Shown: in pieces, positions 1 through 8,679 of the stretch
How the letters are laid out: each line of letters starts with the position of its first letter
How positions within the stretch are numbered: the first letter of the stretch is position 1
Source: Burkholderiales bacterium
GTDB taxonomy: Bacteria > Pseudomonadota > Gammaproteobacteria > Burkholderiales > Usitatibacteraceae
DNA length: 64,000 nucleotides
Reading direction: 5' to 3'
Assembly (NCBI GenBank): GCA_025359985.1
Contig: JANYDB010000064.1
Coordinates: 29,826 to 93,825 of the forward strand
The notes under the pieces: model-generated
Seen by the model: the letters and a program-made list of their open reading frames with translations, nothing else
What the model was told of the DNA's origin: nothing
Database searches by the model: none
Position numbers and translations under genes: made by a program

Positions 1-248
1 GCATGGTCGAGGCAGGCTATCTTGAGAAAATTGGCGAGCCTGCAGATAATCCGGGCGCGCGTGCGGTGGTGGATGAATTAAAACATGCAGTTGCCGATAC
101 GCTGCGAGCGCTGGGAGCAACGCATTTTCAACTAGGCAAATTTTATGCTTATCGCCAGGGACGCGACGCTGCCAGCCTGGCACTATTTGACGCCATTAAA
201 CACCATCTTGATCCCGACCATTTAATGAATCCAGGGGTATTAAAATGA
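1..248 (+). CDS. FAD-linked oxidase, C-terminal fragment (cut by window edge)
   Basis: Only the last 82 or so codons are present; the gene begins before the window. The end of the protein has the pattern LDPDHLMNPGVLK, close to the LDP...NPGK ending of FAD-linked oxidase C-terminal domains (the D-lactate/glycolate/vanillyl-alcohol oxidase group). In that family this domain closes over the substrate next to the flavin. The stop codon overlaps the next start in ATGA, so the two genes are probably co-translated. The substrate cannot be told from this fragment. The family call is fairly sure; the exact enzyme is open. Confidence 0.7.
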   Translation, partial: MVEAGYLEKIGEPADNPGARAVVDELKHAVADTLRALGATHFQLGKFYAYRQGRDAASLALFDAIKHHLDPDHLMNPGVLK

Positions 249-1162
249 TCATAAATACCAGCGGCCCCCGTCTTTTGCATGGCACAGTCTGTGTTCCTTC
301 GCTCACCGTCGCTTCACGGCTGTATGTCGATTTGCTTGAACAAAATATAGTAGAACGCGGCCTTATCAGCGCTGAAGAAGCGCGCGCCTGGCAGGCACCG
401 GCCACTGAGGGTGCTGCATTTATGGTGCTGCAACCCGCGAGCGGTGTACCGGTCTATTTGCGTTTGATTGAGCAGCCCGCGCCGTCGGCTTCGCTGGCTT
501 CCTATGAGCCCGGCAAACATTACGGTTGGTCAGCACTGGAACTGACGGTTGAAAATGCCGATGCTGTACATGAACGATTGGTAGAAGCCAATAAGCTCAT
601 CATCGCAGCGCCTATTATTGCAGCGCCCAAAAAACTGGCGTTCACGGACAATCTTTATCCCATGCAGGCACGTGGCCCCGGCGGCGAGGCACTGTATTTG
701 AACGAGGTGCGTGGCAACTTGCCCAGCAGCGATCTGCCCATGGCACGGTGCTGGGTAGATCAATTATTCATCGCCGTGATGGGCTGTCGCAGCCGCGAAG
801 CCACGCTCGATTTTTATAATGGTCTGCTCAACACCACCACCAGCGGTACCTGGGATATTGAGTACAGCGTGATCAATCTCGCCTTCGGCCTGCCTGCCAG
901 CACCACTCATATGCTGTCGACAGTAGCAGATGGCCGCACTGTTCTGTTTGAAATTGACCAGTACCCTGCCGCCGCGAGCGCCGCACCGCAGGCTGAAGAT
1001 GCATTGACGCCGGGCATCTGCAGTATCGGCATTCGCGTGGCCGCGCCCCCGGCTGCGGCATGGCTAACGCCCCCTGCGGTGCGCACGAACGCGCCTTATT
1101 TCGGCGCGACGGTCGGCGTGGTGCGCGGCCCGGATGATGAATTGACCGAACTCATATGGTGA
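245..1162 (+). CDS. VOC (glyoxalase/dioxygenase)-superfamily-like protein, 305 aa
   Basis: The start overlaps the previous stop (ATGA). The protein reads as two consecutive VOC-like halves. The first runs from about residue 10 to 155 and includes YGWSALELTVENADAVHERL, followed by an LYLNEVRG strand. The second starts near residue 165 with DQLFIAVMGCRSREATLDFY and ends with GPDDELTELIW; this E-L-I-W end is typical of the last metal-ligand strand of VOC domains. The usual histidine ligands are not obvious, so metal binding is doubtful. VOC proteins act as isomerases, dioxygenases or lyases on small acids. The gene lies in the same direction as a reductase and the CoA operon, which suggests a catabolic role. 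I cannot assign a reaction. Confidence 0.55.
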   Translation: MIINTSGPRLLHGTVCVPSLTVASRLYVDLLEQNIVERGLISAEEARAWQAPATEGAAFMVLQPASGVPVYLRLIEQPAPSASLASYEPGKHYGWSALELTVENADAVHERLVEANKLIIAAPIIAAPKKLAFTDNLYPMQARGPGGEALYLNEVRGNLPSSDLPMARCWVDQLFIAVMGCRSREATLDFYNGLLNTTTSGTWDIEYSVINLAFGLPASTTHMLSTVADGRTVLFEIDQYPAAASAAPQAEDALTPGICSIGIRVAAPPAAAWLTPPAVRTNAPYFGATVGVVRGPDDELTELIW

Positions 1163-1229
1163 GGGTGAAAACTAGCGCTCATCGATTAAACATCGCCGCA
1201 TGCCTGAGCGTATGCTGCTTCAGATCGAC

Positions 1230-2261
1230 ATGAAAATAAACCAACGCATTCTGCTCGCGCGCACTCCGCAAGGCCTACCTCTGGTTGAAGATTTTTCGAG
1301 CGATGAAGTCGCCGTGGTGTCGCCTGCAGACGGCCAATTTTTGTCGCGCACGATATTCCTGTCGCTTGATCCGTACTACCGCAACGTAATGAAAAACAGC
1401 CCTGTGTACCCCGAACGATTAGCGCCGGGTGACGTGATGATTGGCGAGACGGTAGCGGAGGTGATTGAATCTTGTCATGCCCAATATCAGGTGGGCGATT
1501 TCGTGTTGGTCAGAAACGGCTGGCAGCAGTACGCGTTGTCGGATGGCAGCGGAGTGCATAAACTTAACCCCATTGAGCTTGATTCCATTAATGCGCCGCT
1601 TTCCACCGCGTTAGGCGTACTCGGCATGCCGGGCTTAACCGGCTATGCCGGCACCCTGGCCCTCGCAGAGCCTGCGGTTGGCGAAACATTTGTGGTGTCG
1701 GCCGCCACCGGGCCGGTTGGCAGCACGGCAGGACAAGTTGCGCGCATGGCGGGCGCACGCGTTGTCGGCATAGCAGGCTCCGATGAAAAATGCGCTTATG
1801 CCGTGCGCGAGCTTAACTTTGCCGCGTGTATTAATTATAAAAATAACGACAAACCAGGTGAACTTGCCCGCGCCTTAAAGCGTGTCTGCCCCGATGGCAT
1901 CAACGCGTACTTTGACAATGTAGGTGGCACCACGCTCACCGCCGTACTCGGCAACTTGGCGCTGCATGCGCGCATTGTGCTGTGCGGCATGATCGAAGCC
2001 TACAGCATGGATACACCCCCTCCTGGCCCGTTTTTAGGGCCGCTTGTCGGTGCCCGCGCCACCATCAAAGGCCTGGTGGTGTACGACCATTCAGCACGCA
2101 TGCCCGAAATGCGCCAGGTTATCGGCACCTGGATTCGTCACGGTCAATTTCACTATCGCGAAGATATTACCGACGGCCTGCTAGCCGCCCCCGCCGCATT
2201 TTGTCGCCTCATGCGCGGCGGGAATTTTGGCAAAGCGCTGGTGCGGGTTGCGGATGCTTGA
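1230..2261 (+). CDS. NADP-dependent, zinc-independent MDR oxidoreductase (CurA/PTGR-like)
   Basis: A medium-chain reductase of the leukotriene B4 12-hydroxydehydrogenase/CurA type, which reduces the C=C bond of enones or 2-alkenals with NADPH in the cytoplasm. The N-terminal part has the family pattern FLSLDPYYRNVM. The Rossmann fold contains SAATGPVGSTAGQVARMAGA, and the cofactor segment runs on through ACINYKNND. The Cys/His zinc ligands of alcohol dehydrogenases are absent. I start at the ATG at 1230 (MKINQRILLA), where family homology begins. An in-frame ATG at 1200 would add ten residues, and neither start has a good ribosome binding site. It lies between a VOC-like gene and the CoA-catabolic operon. 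Confidence 0.85.
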   Translation: MKINQRILLARTPQGLPLVEDFSSDEVAVVSPADGQFLSRTIFLSLDPYYRNVMKNSPVYPERLAPGDVMIGETVAEVIESCHAQYQVGDFVLVRNGWQQYALSDGSGVHKLNPIELDSINAPLSTALGVLGMPGLTGYAGTLALAEPAVGETFVVSAATGPVGSTAGQVARMAGARVVGIAGSDEKCAYAVRELNFAACINYKNNDKPGELARALKRVCPDGINAYFDNVGGTTLTAVLGNLALHARIVLCGMIEAYSMDTPPPGPFLGPLVGARATIKGLVVYDHSARMPEMRQVIGTWIRHGQFHYREDITDGLLAAPAAFCRLMRGGNFGKALVRVADA

Positions 2262-2450
2262 TAGCTATGCGACTCACGCCAATATGAATAAAAAAATGAA
2301 GCGCCCTCATCGCCTACCCAAGCGGACTTCAAGCCATTTTTGCCTCAAACACCCCGTCAATGCTGGAGTTTAAATTTTATTGAATTTTTATTCCCGGCAC
2401 AAAACATTAACGGAGACCGTGCAGGTCTTGCCGAAATCAGGCGATGATGA

Positions 2451-2491
2451 TTGACCTCAGTGGGTAAGCAGGCTAAAATTTGTCCGGACAA
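2451..2491 (+). promoter_or_regulatory. Sigma70-type promoter with palindromic operator at the start site
   Basis: TTGACC (2451-2456) and TAAAAT (2474-2479) are separated by exactly 17 bp. The perfect 12-bp palindrome TTGTCCGGACAA (2480-2491) follows the -10 box with no gap and so covers the expected start site. That is where a dimeric repressor would act. The same palindrome occupies the same place in the TonB-receptor promoter near 15350. An unrelated short inverted repeat (AGACC-GTGCA-GGTCT, 2414-2428) lies upstream. The first gene served is at 2528. Confidence 0.75.
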
Positions 2492-2527
2492 CTTTTACTA
2501 TTTGATACTTTTTGCAAAAGGCACGCT

Positions 2528-2836
2528 ATGGCAACCTTACTCGTGTTGTTCAATCTGAAAACTGGCGTTGATATGGCGGCCTATGAAACCTGGGCGCGCG
2601 AAAAAGATTTACCGACGGTACGCGGGCTCGGCTCGGTCGCGGGCTTTGAGGTGATGCGTGCGCAGGGGATGTTGGGCTCGGATGCGAAGCCGCCTTACCA
2701 ATATGCTGAGATCATCGAGGTGCCGGACATGGATGCTTTCGGCAAGGATTTAGGCAGCGAAGTGGTGCAGGCGGGGGCGAAACAATTTCAGGCGTTTGCC
2801 GATAATCCGCTGTTCATTGCCTGCCAAAAGTTGTAA
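2528..2836 (+). CDS. HapK/RedY-like small protein (dimeric ferredoxin-like fold)
   Basis: A 102-residue protein opening with MATLLVLFNLKTGVDMAAYE and carrying WAREKDLPTVRGLGSVAGFE. This pattern fits the REDY/HapK family of small alpha/beta-barrel-like proteins first noted in prodigiosin-type clusters. The family is related in fold to EthD and antibiotic-monooxygenase proteins. I chose the ATG at 2528; a TTG at 2480 lies inside the operator and is rejected. It is the first gene of the operon and ends 3 bases before the SDR gene. In a catabolic operon such proteins often assist ring or lactone chemistry, but that role is inference. Confidence 0.65.
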   Translation: MATLLVLFNLKTGVDMAAYETWAREKDLPTVRGLGSVAGFEVMRAQGMLGSDAKPPYQYAEIIEVPDMDAFGKDLGSEVVQAGAKQFQAFADNPLFIACQKL

Positions 2837-2839
2837 GCC

Positions 2840-3700
2840 ATGGCGAATTATCCCGAGCTAAAAGGCAAGGTGGCGCTGGTCACGGGTGCGGGCCGTCGCC
2901 AAGGTTTGGGTGAAAGCATCGCGCGTCGTCTGGCCCATGAGGGTTGCACCGTGATCATCAGCGATATTGGCCATGCCAACGGTGCAGAAATGCCGACCCA
3001 TGCAGTCGGCACACAATCTGAAATGGACGCGGTGGCGGCCGAGATTAATGCTGCGGCCATGAATCGTGGACAGGGCGGTGCGTGCCATGCGATGACACTG
3101 GATGTGCTCGAAGAAACTCAGGTCAAAGCGGTCATCGCCGCGATGGTGACGCGCCATGGCGGACTCGATATTCTGATTAACAATGCAGGCGTCGGCTATT
3201 TAATGAAGCCCATCGCCGAGCTGTCAATGAGCGAATGGGATGCAGTACTCGGCGTCAATTTACGCGGTGCATTTATGTGTACCAAATATGCAGCCGAGGC
3301 CATGGTGCAGCAGGGCCGCGGCGGGCGCATTGTCAATATCGCCAGTCAGGCCGCTAAATCCGGGTTTCCGTTTGCGGCGGCCTATTGTGCCTCCAAACAC
3401 GGCCTGATCGGGCTCACGCGGGTGACCGCGATCGAATACGGCAAGCATCAGATTACGGCCAACGCAGTCTGCCCGAATCATGTAACGACCGGTCTTGGCG
3501 CCTGGCAAAACGAATATTTTTCCAATGCGCTGGGCATGAGCATGGATCAATATATGACTGCCATGAAAGGCCGTATTCCGCTGGGCCGCGCTGGCGTGCC
3601 TGAAGATACCGCAGCGGCGTCGGCGTGGTTATGTTCGGACGACGCCAAATATGTAACCGGCGAGGCGATGAATGTCTCCGGCGGCGAGGAGGTTCACTGA
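2840..3700 (+). CDS. Short-chain dehydrogenase/reductase (SDR)
   Basis: A classical SDR of 286 residues that uses NAD(P)H to interconvert alcohol and ketone in the cytoplasm. The cofactor motif is VTGAGRRQGLG near residue 15. NNAGVG follows near residue 115, and the catalytic Ser and Tyr-x-x-x-Lys appear in NIASQ...AAYCASKHG near residues 165-185. A long insertion after the first strand (about residues 40-75) is unusual for the family and may shape the substrate pocket. The stop codon shares a base with the next start (TGATG), and a GAGGAGG ribosome binding site for the next gene lies inside its last codons. The substrate is unknown; a hydroxyacyl-CoA or a cyclic alcohol is plausible. Confidence 0.88.
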   Translation: MANYPELKGKVALVTGAGRRQGLGESIARRLAHEGCTVIISDIGHANGAEMPTHAVGTQSEMDAVAAEINAAAMNRGQGGACHAMTLDVLEETQVKAVIAAMVTRHGGLDILINNAGVGYLMKPIAELSMSEWDAVLGVNLRGAFMCTKYAAEAMVQQGRGGRIVNIASQAAKSGFPFAAAYCASKHGLIGLTRVTAIEYGKHQITANAVCPNHVTTGLGAWQNEYFSNALGMSMDQYMTAMKGRIPLGRAGVPEDTAAASAWLCSDDAKYVTGEAMNVSGGEEVH

Positions 3701-4656
3701 TGGCCACTTCCACGTCTACACCATATATCGGGAAAACGCCTGATCTTGCCGCGCCAGAAGTAGGGGCAGAAGTAAACGCAAAAGCAGGGGAAGGGGCAGG
3801 CACGTGGAGATGGCCGAAGCAGGCCAGGCTCGCATTGTCGATTGTGGTCAATGTTGAGGAAGGCTCGGAATATACGTTGGCCGATGGCGACAAGATTACC
3901 GAACCTGTTGATGAGTTGGGCGTGAGTCTGAAAAAGCCGCTACGCAACTATGGTAACGAATCCAATTATCAGTACGGCATCAAGGAAGGACATGCGCGGA
4001 TTGCGGCGCTGCTTGATCAGTATCAAGTGCATGCAACCTATACTGCCGCCGCACTTGCCCTGGAGCGTGCGCCAGCGATCGCGGCGTACATCAAGGCACG
4101 CGGTCACGAAACCTGTTGCCATGGCTATCGATGGATACATCAATTCGCGCTGGACGAAACCGAGGAGCGTGAATTCATTCGCAAAGGTCTCGACAGCATC
4201 GAAAAAACCACCGGCACGCGTCCAGTCGGCTGGCTGTCACGCTATTTGCATACGGCCCATACGCGCCGTTTATTGCAGGAGGCAGGCTGTGAATATCACA
4301 TGGATGATTATTCTGCTGACGCGCCGTTCTGGGCTGCGGTGGAAGGCTCGCATAAACCGATGGTGATCGTGCCCTATCAGCTCGATACCAATGACATGAA
4401 AATGTGGCTGGCACCGGGCTACTTGCCTGAGCATTGGCTGGACTACGCGGTGGCGACTCTGGATCAGCTTTATGCAGAAGGTGCCACGCAGCCACGGATG
4501 ATGTCGCTGGGCTTGCATTTGCGTATTATTGGTCGCCCCGGACGCATTGGTGCGCTGGAAAAATTTCTGGAGCATGCAAGCCAGAAACAGAGCGTGTGGT
4601 TTGCGCAACGCATCGAGATCGCACGCCATTTTGCCGCGAATGTGGCCGCCCCGTGA
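3700..4656 (+). CDS. Polysaccharide-deacetylase-fold protein, PuuE/allantoinase-like
   Basis: A 318-residue NodB-fold protein. LSIVVNVEEGSEYTL (about residues 50-64) and GHETCCHGYRWIHQF (about 135-149) match the PuuE branch, where the equivalent blocks are NYEEG and GHE..HGYRW. That branch contains a metal-independent allantoinase that opens a cyclic amide. True chitin or peptidoglycan deacetylases have different catalytic motifs, and there is no signal peptide, so a cytoplasmic small-molecule hydrolase is more likely. The ATG at 3700 is set by GAGGAGG 7 bases upstream. The gene sits between an SDR and a CoA-ester lyase, so its substrate is probably a ring-containing pathway intermediate (inference). 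Confidence 0.75.
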   Translation: MATSTSTPYIGKTPDLAAPEVGAEVNAKAGEGAGTWRWPKQARLALSIVVNVEEGSEYTLADGDKITEPVDELGVSLKKPLRNYGNESNYQYGIKEGHARIAALLDQYQVHATYTAAALALERAPAIAAYIKARGHETCCHGYRWIHQFALDETEEREFIRKGLDSIEKTTGTRPVGWLSRYLHTAHTRRLLQEAGCEYHMDDYSADAPFWAAVEGSHKPMVIVPYQLDTNDMKMWLAPGYLPEHWLDYAVATLDQLYAEGATQPRMMSLGLHLRIIGRPGRIGALEKFLEHASQKQSVWFAQRIEIARHFAANVAAP

Positions 4657-5564
4657 GCCTCATGATCGCAACCGATTCACCTCGTCGTTGCCTGCTGTTT
4701 GTTCCCGGCGCACGCCCCGAACGATTCGACAAAGCGGTGGCCTCAGGCGCTGACCAGGTTTGCATTGATTTGGAAGATGCGGTCGGGCGCGACGACAAAG
4801 TCACGGCACGTGAGGCAACGCTGCAGTTTATATTGGCAACGCAAAATAAATCCGCGCCGACAAGTCAGTCCGCTCAATCCAGACCGCCCGTGCAATTGGG
4901 CCTGCGTATTAACAGCATTAGCGGGCTTGATTACGGCAGCCGCGCATTAGGCTTGGCCGATTTACAGCGGATTGTTGAAACCGGCGCACGCCCCGCCTTC
5001 ATCATGCTGCCGAAAATCGAAGACGCGGAAGATGTTTTGCGAGTAGAGAAAATATTGGCTCATACAGATATTCCGGTGATCCCCCAGCTTGAATCGCCGC
5101 ACGCTATTTTTGAGGCGCGCGCGATTGCGGGCGCTTGCAAACGGGTGCAGGCGCTGATGTTCGGCGGCTATGATTACGCCGTGGCGGCCCGGGTTAAACC
5201 CGGAGAACGAGGCTGGTTCTGGGCGCGCGCACAACTGGCGGCGGCGGCAGCGGAAGCAGAAATTGGCGCGCTTGACGTGCCCAGTCTTGAGCTCAAAAAT
5301 ATGCACGAAGTCGCCGCCGAGACCGAGCAGGTGATCGCGCTCGGCTACACCGGCAAAGCCGCGATTCATCCGTCGCAGGTAGCGACGATTCAAAATATTT
5401 TTCTGCCCACCGCAGATGAACATCAGCGTGCGCTGCGCGTATTGGCGGCGGTTGCCAGCGCGACTTCTGCCGCCATTCAGGTAGACGGCAAGCTGGTTGA
5501 TCGCCCCATTGTGCTGGCGGCGCAGCGCGTGGCCGAACTCGCAAGGCTGGGGCTACGCGGTTAA
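4653..5564 (+). CDS. HpcH/HpaI aldolase / citrate-lyase-beta-like CoA-ester lyase
   Basis: A CitE-type TIM-barrel lyase that cleaves beta-hydroxyacyl-CoA esters such as malyl-CoA or citramalyl-CoA with Mg2+. Visible motifs are LLFVPGARPERFDKA, CIDLEDAV, MLPKIEDAEDV, PQLESPHAIFEA and GKAAIHPSQV, which carry the Arg and Glu/Asp metal ligands of the family. The GTG at 4653 overlaps the upstream stop (GTGA), matching the coupling seen elsewhere in this operon. The ATG at 4662 is an equally possible start. Together with the MaoC hydratase and CoA-transferases it resembles the itaconate/citramalyl-CoA route (Ict-Ich-Ccl), but the substrate is not proven. Confidence 0.88.
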   Translation: MSLMIATDSPRRCLLFVPGARPERFDKAVASGADQVCIDLEDAVGRDDKVTAREATLQFILATQNKSAPTSQSAQSRPPVQLGLRINSISGLDYGSRALGLADLQRIVETGARPAFIMLPKIEDAEDVLRVEKILAHTDIPVIPQLESPHAIFEARAIAGACKRVQALMFGGYDYAVAARVKPGERGWFWARAQLAAAAAEAEIGALDVPSLELKNMHEVAAETEQVIALGYTGKAAIHPSQVATIQNIFLPTADEHQRALRVLAAVASATSAAIQVDGKLVDRPIVLAAQRVAELARLGLRG

Positions 5565-5603
5565 ATCAATTTAAAAAGACTGAAAAACATTAAAGGAAGC
5601 GTG

Positions 5604-6122
5604 ATGGTGCAAAACATTAAACAGGTCGGTGAAAATCGCTACCGTGAACATTTTGGCCGCTATTTTGAAGATTTTAAAGTGGGCGATATTTACGAACACC
5701 GCCCCGGTCGCATGATTACCGAGACCGATAATATCTGGTTCACGCTACTGACGATGAACACCCATCCAATGCATTTTGATCCGGAGTATGCCAAGGCCAG
5801 CGAGTTCGGCAAATGCATCATCTGCTCGCCGTTAACGGTTGCGCTGATGGTCGGCATGAGCGTGACCGATGTCAGCCAGAAAGCGATTGCGAATCTGGGC
5901 TGGACGGACATCAAAATGACCCATCCGCTGTTCGCTGGCGATACCCTTTACGCCGAATCAAAAGTGCTGGACAAGCGCGAATCGAAATCGCGACCCGGCG
6001 CCGGCATTGTCAGCGTCAGCACCGATGGTTACAACCAGGATAAAAAACTTGTCTGCTCTTTTAACCGCACTATGCTCATCGCCAAACGCGGTCACAGCGT
6101 GGAAGACAAGGTTAATTATTAA
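5604..6122 (+). CDS. MaoC-family (R)-specific enoyl-CoA hydratase
   Basis: A single hot-dog-domain MaoC protein of 172 residues that adds water to an enoyl-CoA. The hydratase-2 region reads MNTHPMHFDPEYAKASEFGK near residues 50-70 and holds the catalytic Asp/His pair context. This version resembles itaconyl-/mesaconyl-CoA hydratases more than the phaJ type. AAGGAAG at 5593-5599 supports the ATG at 5604; an in-frame GTG at 5601 is too close to it. It follows the CitE-like lyase by 39 bases, so hydratase and lyase likely act in succession: the product of hydration is what the lyase would cleave. Confidence 0.87.
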   Translation: MVQNIKQVGENRYREHFGRYFEDFKVGDIYEHRPGRMITETDNIWFTLLTMNTHPMHFDPEYAKASEFGKCIICSPLTVALMVGMSVTDVSQKAIANLGWTDIKMTHPLFAGDTLYAESKVLDKRESKSRPGAGIVSVSTDGYNQDKKLVCSFNRTMLIAKRGHSVEDKVNY

Positions 6123-6256
6123 GCCAGATCATTTATCTAAACACTAGTATTGGCGGACTTTTTGAAGCAAAAATGCCCTGCATAAGCCGCCAATAATAGA
6201 GTTTGATTCACCAAAATTATACTGAAGCTGTAATGAAACACGATGAAGGAAACACC

Positions 6257-7429
6257 ATGAATTCGATGTCTGAAGCTGTTCATTTCACCCCCGACGATGA
6301 GCGCATGCTGCTCGACGCCATTGATAATTGGGTGGAGAAATCGGTGCGACCGATTGCGCGTGAATATGATCACGCCGATAAATATCCGGTCGAGCTAGTT
6401 GAAGAAATGAAGTCACTCGGATTGTTTGGCGCCACCATTTCGCCACATTACGGCGGCCTCGGCCTGCCGGCCAGCACCTACGCCAAAATCGTGATCAAGG
6501 TGTCGTCGGTGTGGATGGCACCGACCGGTATTTTTAATTCGCATCTGATCATGGCGGTGGCGATTGAACGCTTCGGCACCGAGGCGCAAAAACAAAAATA
6601 TTTGCCGCGGATGGCCACGGGCGAGTTGCGTGGCGGCATCGGTTTGACCGAGCCGGACTGCGGCACGGATTTGCAGGCGATTCGAACGGTTGCCAAAAAA
6701 GACGGTGATCACTATCTGATTAACGGCAACAAAATCTGGATCACCAATTCAGGTAACGGCGGCATGATTTTGCTGCTGGTCAAGACCGATCCGACCGCAC
6801 AACCACGCCACAAAGGGATGAGTCTTTTCATCGCCGAGAAAGGCCCCGGCTTCATTGTTTCCAACAAAATGAAAAAGCTCGGCTACAAATCGATCGACAG
6901 TTGTGAGCTGGCTTTTCAGGACTATCGAGTGCATGAAGATTGTCTGCTGGGCGGCTTGGAGGGCAAAGGTTTTCAGCAGGTCGCCGGCGGCCTGGAGCTG
7001 GGGCGCATCAACGTCGCGGCACGTGGCGCCGGTATTGCAGAAGGCTCGTTAAAGCTCGCTTTGCGTTATGCGCAGGAGCGCAAAACCTTCGGCAAACCGA
7101 TTTGCGAGCATCAGGCGATTCAACTTAAATTAGGCGAGATGGCATCACAGGTTGAAGCCTCAAAACTGCTGGTTGATCACGCCGCACGGGCTTATGACCG
7201 GGGCGAGCGCTGTGATATGGAAGCTGGCATGGCGAAATATTTTGCTTCCGAGGCAGGCGTATTTTGTTCTCAGGAAGCAATGCGTATTTTCGGCGGCGCC
7301 AGCTATTCGGTTGAATATGAAATCGAACGCTTTTATCGCGACGCGATGCTGATGTGTATTGGTGAAGGCACTAATGAAATGCAGCGCATTATCATTGCCA
7401 AACAACTCGTCGCTCGAAATCCCGCGTGA
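6257..7429 (+). CDS. Acyl-CoA dehydrogenase
   Basis: A 390-residue FAD acyl-CoA dehydrogenase that introduces an alpha-beta double bond into an acyl-CoA. Domain signatures are GGIGLTEPDCGTD (FAD/substrate contact, about residue 130), IWITNSGNGG, and a C-terminal RDAMLMCIGEGTNEMQR block whose Glu in GEGT is at the place of the catalytic base of the family. AAGGA 7 bases before the ATG at 6257 fixes the start; the longer reading from 6203 lacks one. A 134-base gap precedes it, the largest inside the operon, so an internal promoter is possible. The next gene overlaps its stop by 4 bases (GTGA). Its substrate is likely a product of the neighbouring CoA-transferases. Confidence 0.93.
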   Translation: MNSMSEAVHFTPDDERMLLDAIDNWVEKSVRPIAREYDHADKYPVELVEEMKSLGLFGATISPHYGGLGLPASTYAKIVIKVSSVWMAPTGIFNSHLIMAVAIERFGTEAQKQKYLPRMATGELRGGIGLTEPDCGTDLQAIRTVAKKDGDHYLINGNKIWITNSGNGGMILLLVKTDPTAQPRHKGMSLFIAEKGPGFIVSNKMKKLGYKSIDSCELAFQDYRVHEDCLLGGLEGKGFQQVAGGLELGRINVAARGAGIAEGSLKLALRYAQERKTFGKPICEHQAIQLKLGEMASQVEASKLLVDHAARAYDRGERCDMEAGMAKYFASEAGVFCSQEAMRIFGGASYSVEYEIERFYRDAMLMCIGEGTNEMQRIIIAKQLVARNPA

Positions 7430-8658
7430 TCATGACCCGCACGCCCCCGCCGGCAGTTTCTGCTGCTAACCTCCCCCTCGCCGGTATTCGTATCATCGCA
7501 GTTGAGCAATATGGCGCGGGCCCGTATGGCTCAAGCTATCTGGCTGATCTGGGCGCTGAAGTGATCAAGATCGAGAACCCGAACACCGGCGGCGATGTGT
7601 CGCGTGCCAACGGGCCGTTTTTTCTGGGCGAAGGTGATAGCGAATTTTTCCAGACTTTCAACGCCAACAAAAAAAGTTTTGCACTCGACCTGAAAGCGCC
7701 AGGCGGTCGCGCCGTGTTTGAAAAATTAGTCATCTCGGCCGACGCGGTACTCAACAATCTGCGTGGGGATCAGCCCGCCAAGCTAGGCATCGACTATCCA
7801 ACACTGTCGAAATTAAAACCATCTATCGTCTGCGCCCATCTGTCTGCCTATGGACGCAACAATGATCGAACCGACTGGCCGGGCTATGATTATCTGATGC
7901 AGGCCGAAGCCGGATTTTGCATGCTCACAGGTGAGCCGGATGGGCCCCCTGCGCGGTTTGGTTTATCCGTAGTAGATTTTATGACCGGCATGACCATGTC
8001 GATTGCGCTGCTGTCTGGCGTCATCGGCGCGCTAAAAAGCGGGCGCGGACGTGATGTGGATGTCAGCTTGTTCGATGTCGCACTGCATCAGCTTAGCTAT
8101 CCGGCAACCTGGTATCTAAATAATCATTATGTGACTCAACGCATGCCTCGCGGGGCGCATCCGACCACGGTGCCAGCGCAAATGTATAACGCCAAAGGCG
8201 GGCATGTGTTTGTGTTGTGCATGATCGATAAATTCTGGCGCGCTTTATGTGTCGGGCTTCAGCGGCCTGAGCTGGCAGATGACCCGCGCTTTGATTCCAT
8301 CCCGAACCGGCGTCTCAATCGCGATGCGTTAACCCCGATTCTGGATGCCGAGTTTGAAAAACATACGGCTGATGAATGGATGCAAAAACTCGGTGGCGTG
8401 ATTCCGATTGCGCCGGTTTACGATCTTGCCCGCAGTCTCGATAATCCCTATGTGGCGCAGGTTGGCATGATTCAATCGCTTAATCACCCGGCCAATCCCA
8501 ACCTGCGCCGTCTGGCGAATCCCATCAAGCTTGACGGCCAGCGCCTGCCCGTCGCACCCGCCAAAACGCTCGGTGCCGATACCGCAGCACTGCTCAATGA
8601 GTTAGGATTCGATGCTGCCGAAATCGATGCACTGCGGCAGTCGAAAGCCATTGTTTAA
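7426..8658 (+). CDS. Class III CoA-transferase (CaiB/BaiF), first copy
   Basis: A family III CoA-transferase of about 410 residues that moves CoA between carboxylic acids through an aspartyl-CoA anhydride. The N-terminal fold reads LAGIRIIAVEQYGAGPYGSS and LGAEVIKIENP. The expected catalytic Asp is Asp184 in SVVDFMTGM. The GTG at 7426 overlaps the previous stop; the ATG at 7432 is an alternative start. It is one of three divergent paralogues in the operon, which suggests distinct acids are activated at different pathway steps. Donor and acceptor cannot be told from sequence. Confidence 0.92.
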   Translation: MIMTRTPPPAVSAANLPLAGIRIIAVEQYGAGPYGSSYLADLGAEVIKIENPNTGGDVSRANGPFFLGEGDSEFFQTFNANKKSFALDLKAPGGRAVFEKLVISADAVLNNLRGDQPAKLGIDYPTLSKLKPSIVCAHLSAYGRNNDRTDWPGYDYLMQAEAGFCMLTGEPDGPPARFGLSVVDFMTGMTMSIALLSGVIGALKSGRGRDVDVSLFDVALHQLSYPATWYLNNHYVTQRMPRGAHPTTVPAQMYNAKGGHVFVLCMIDKFWRALCVGLQRPELADDPRFDSIPNRRLNRDALTPILDAEFEKHTADEWMQKLGGVIPIAPVYDLARSLDNPYVAQVGMIQSLNHPANPNLRRLANPIKLDGQRLPVAPAKTLGADTAALLNELGFDAAEIDALRQSKAIV

Positions 8659-8679
8659 ATTATTTAAAGTGAGCCACGG

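Noticed and set aside
1982..2287. Open frame inside the MDR reductase gene
   Set aside because: Arg/His-rich shadow of a well-supported gene; no ribosome binding site or family pattern.
4434..4652. Upstream extension of the CitE-like frame
   Set aside because: It lies wholly inside the deacetylase gene in another frame; the GTGA/ATG near 4653-4662 is where homology starts.
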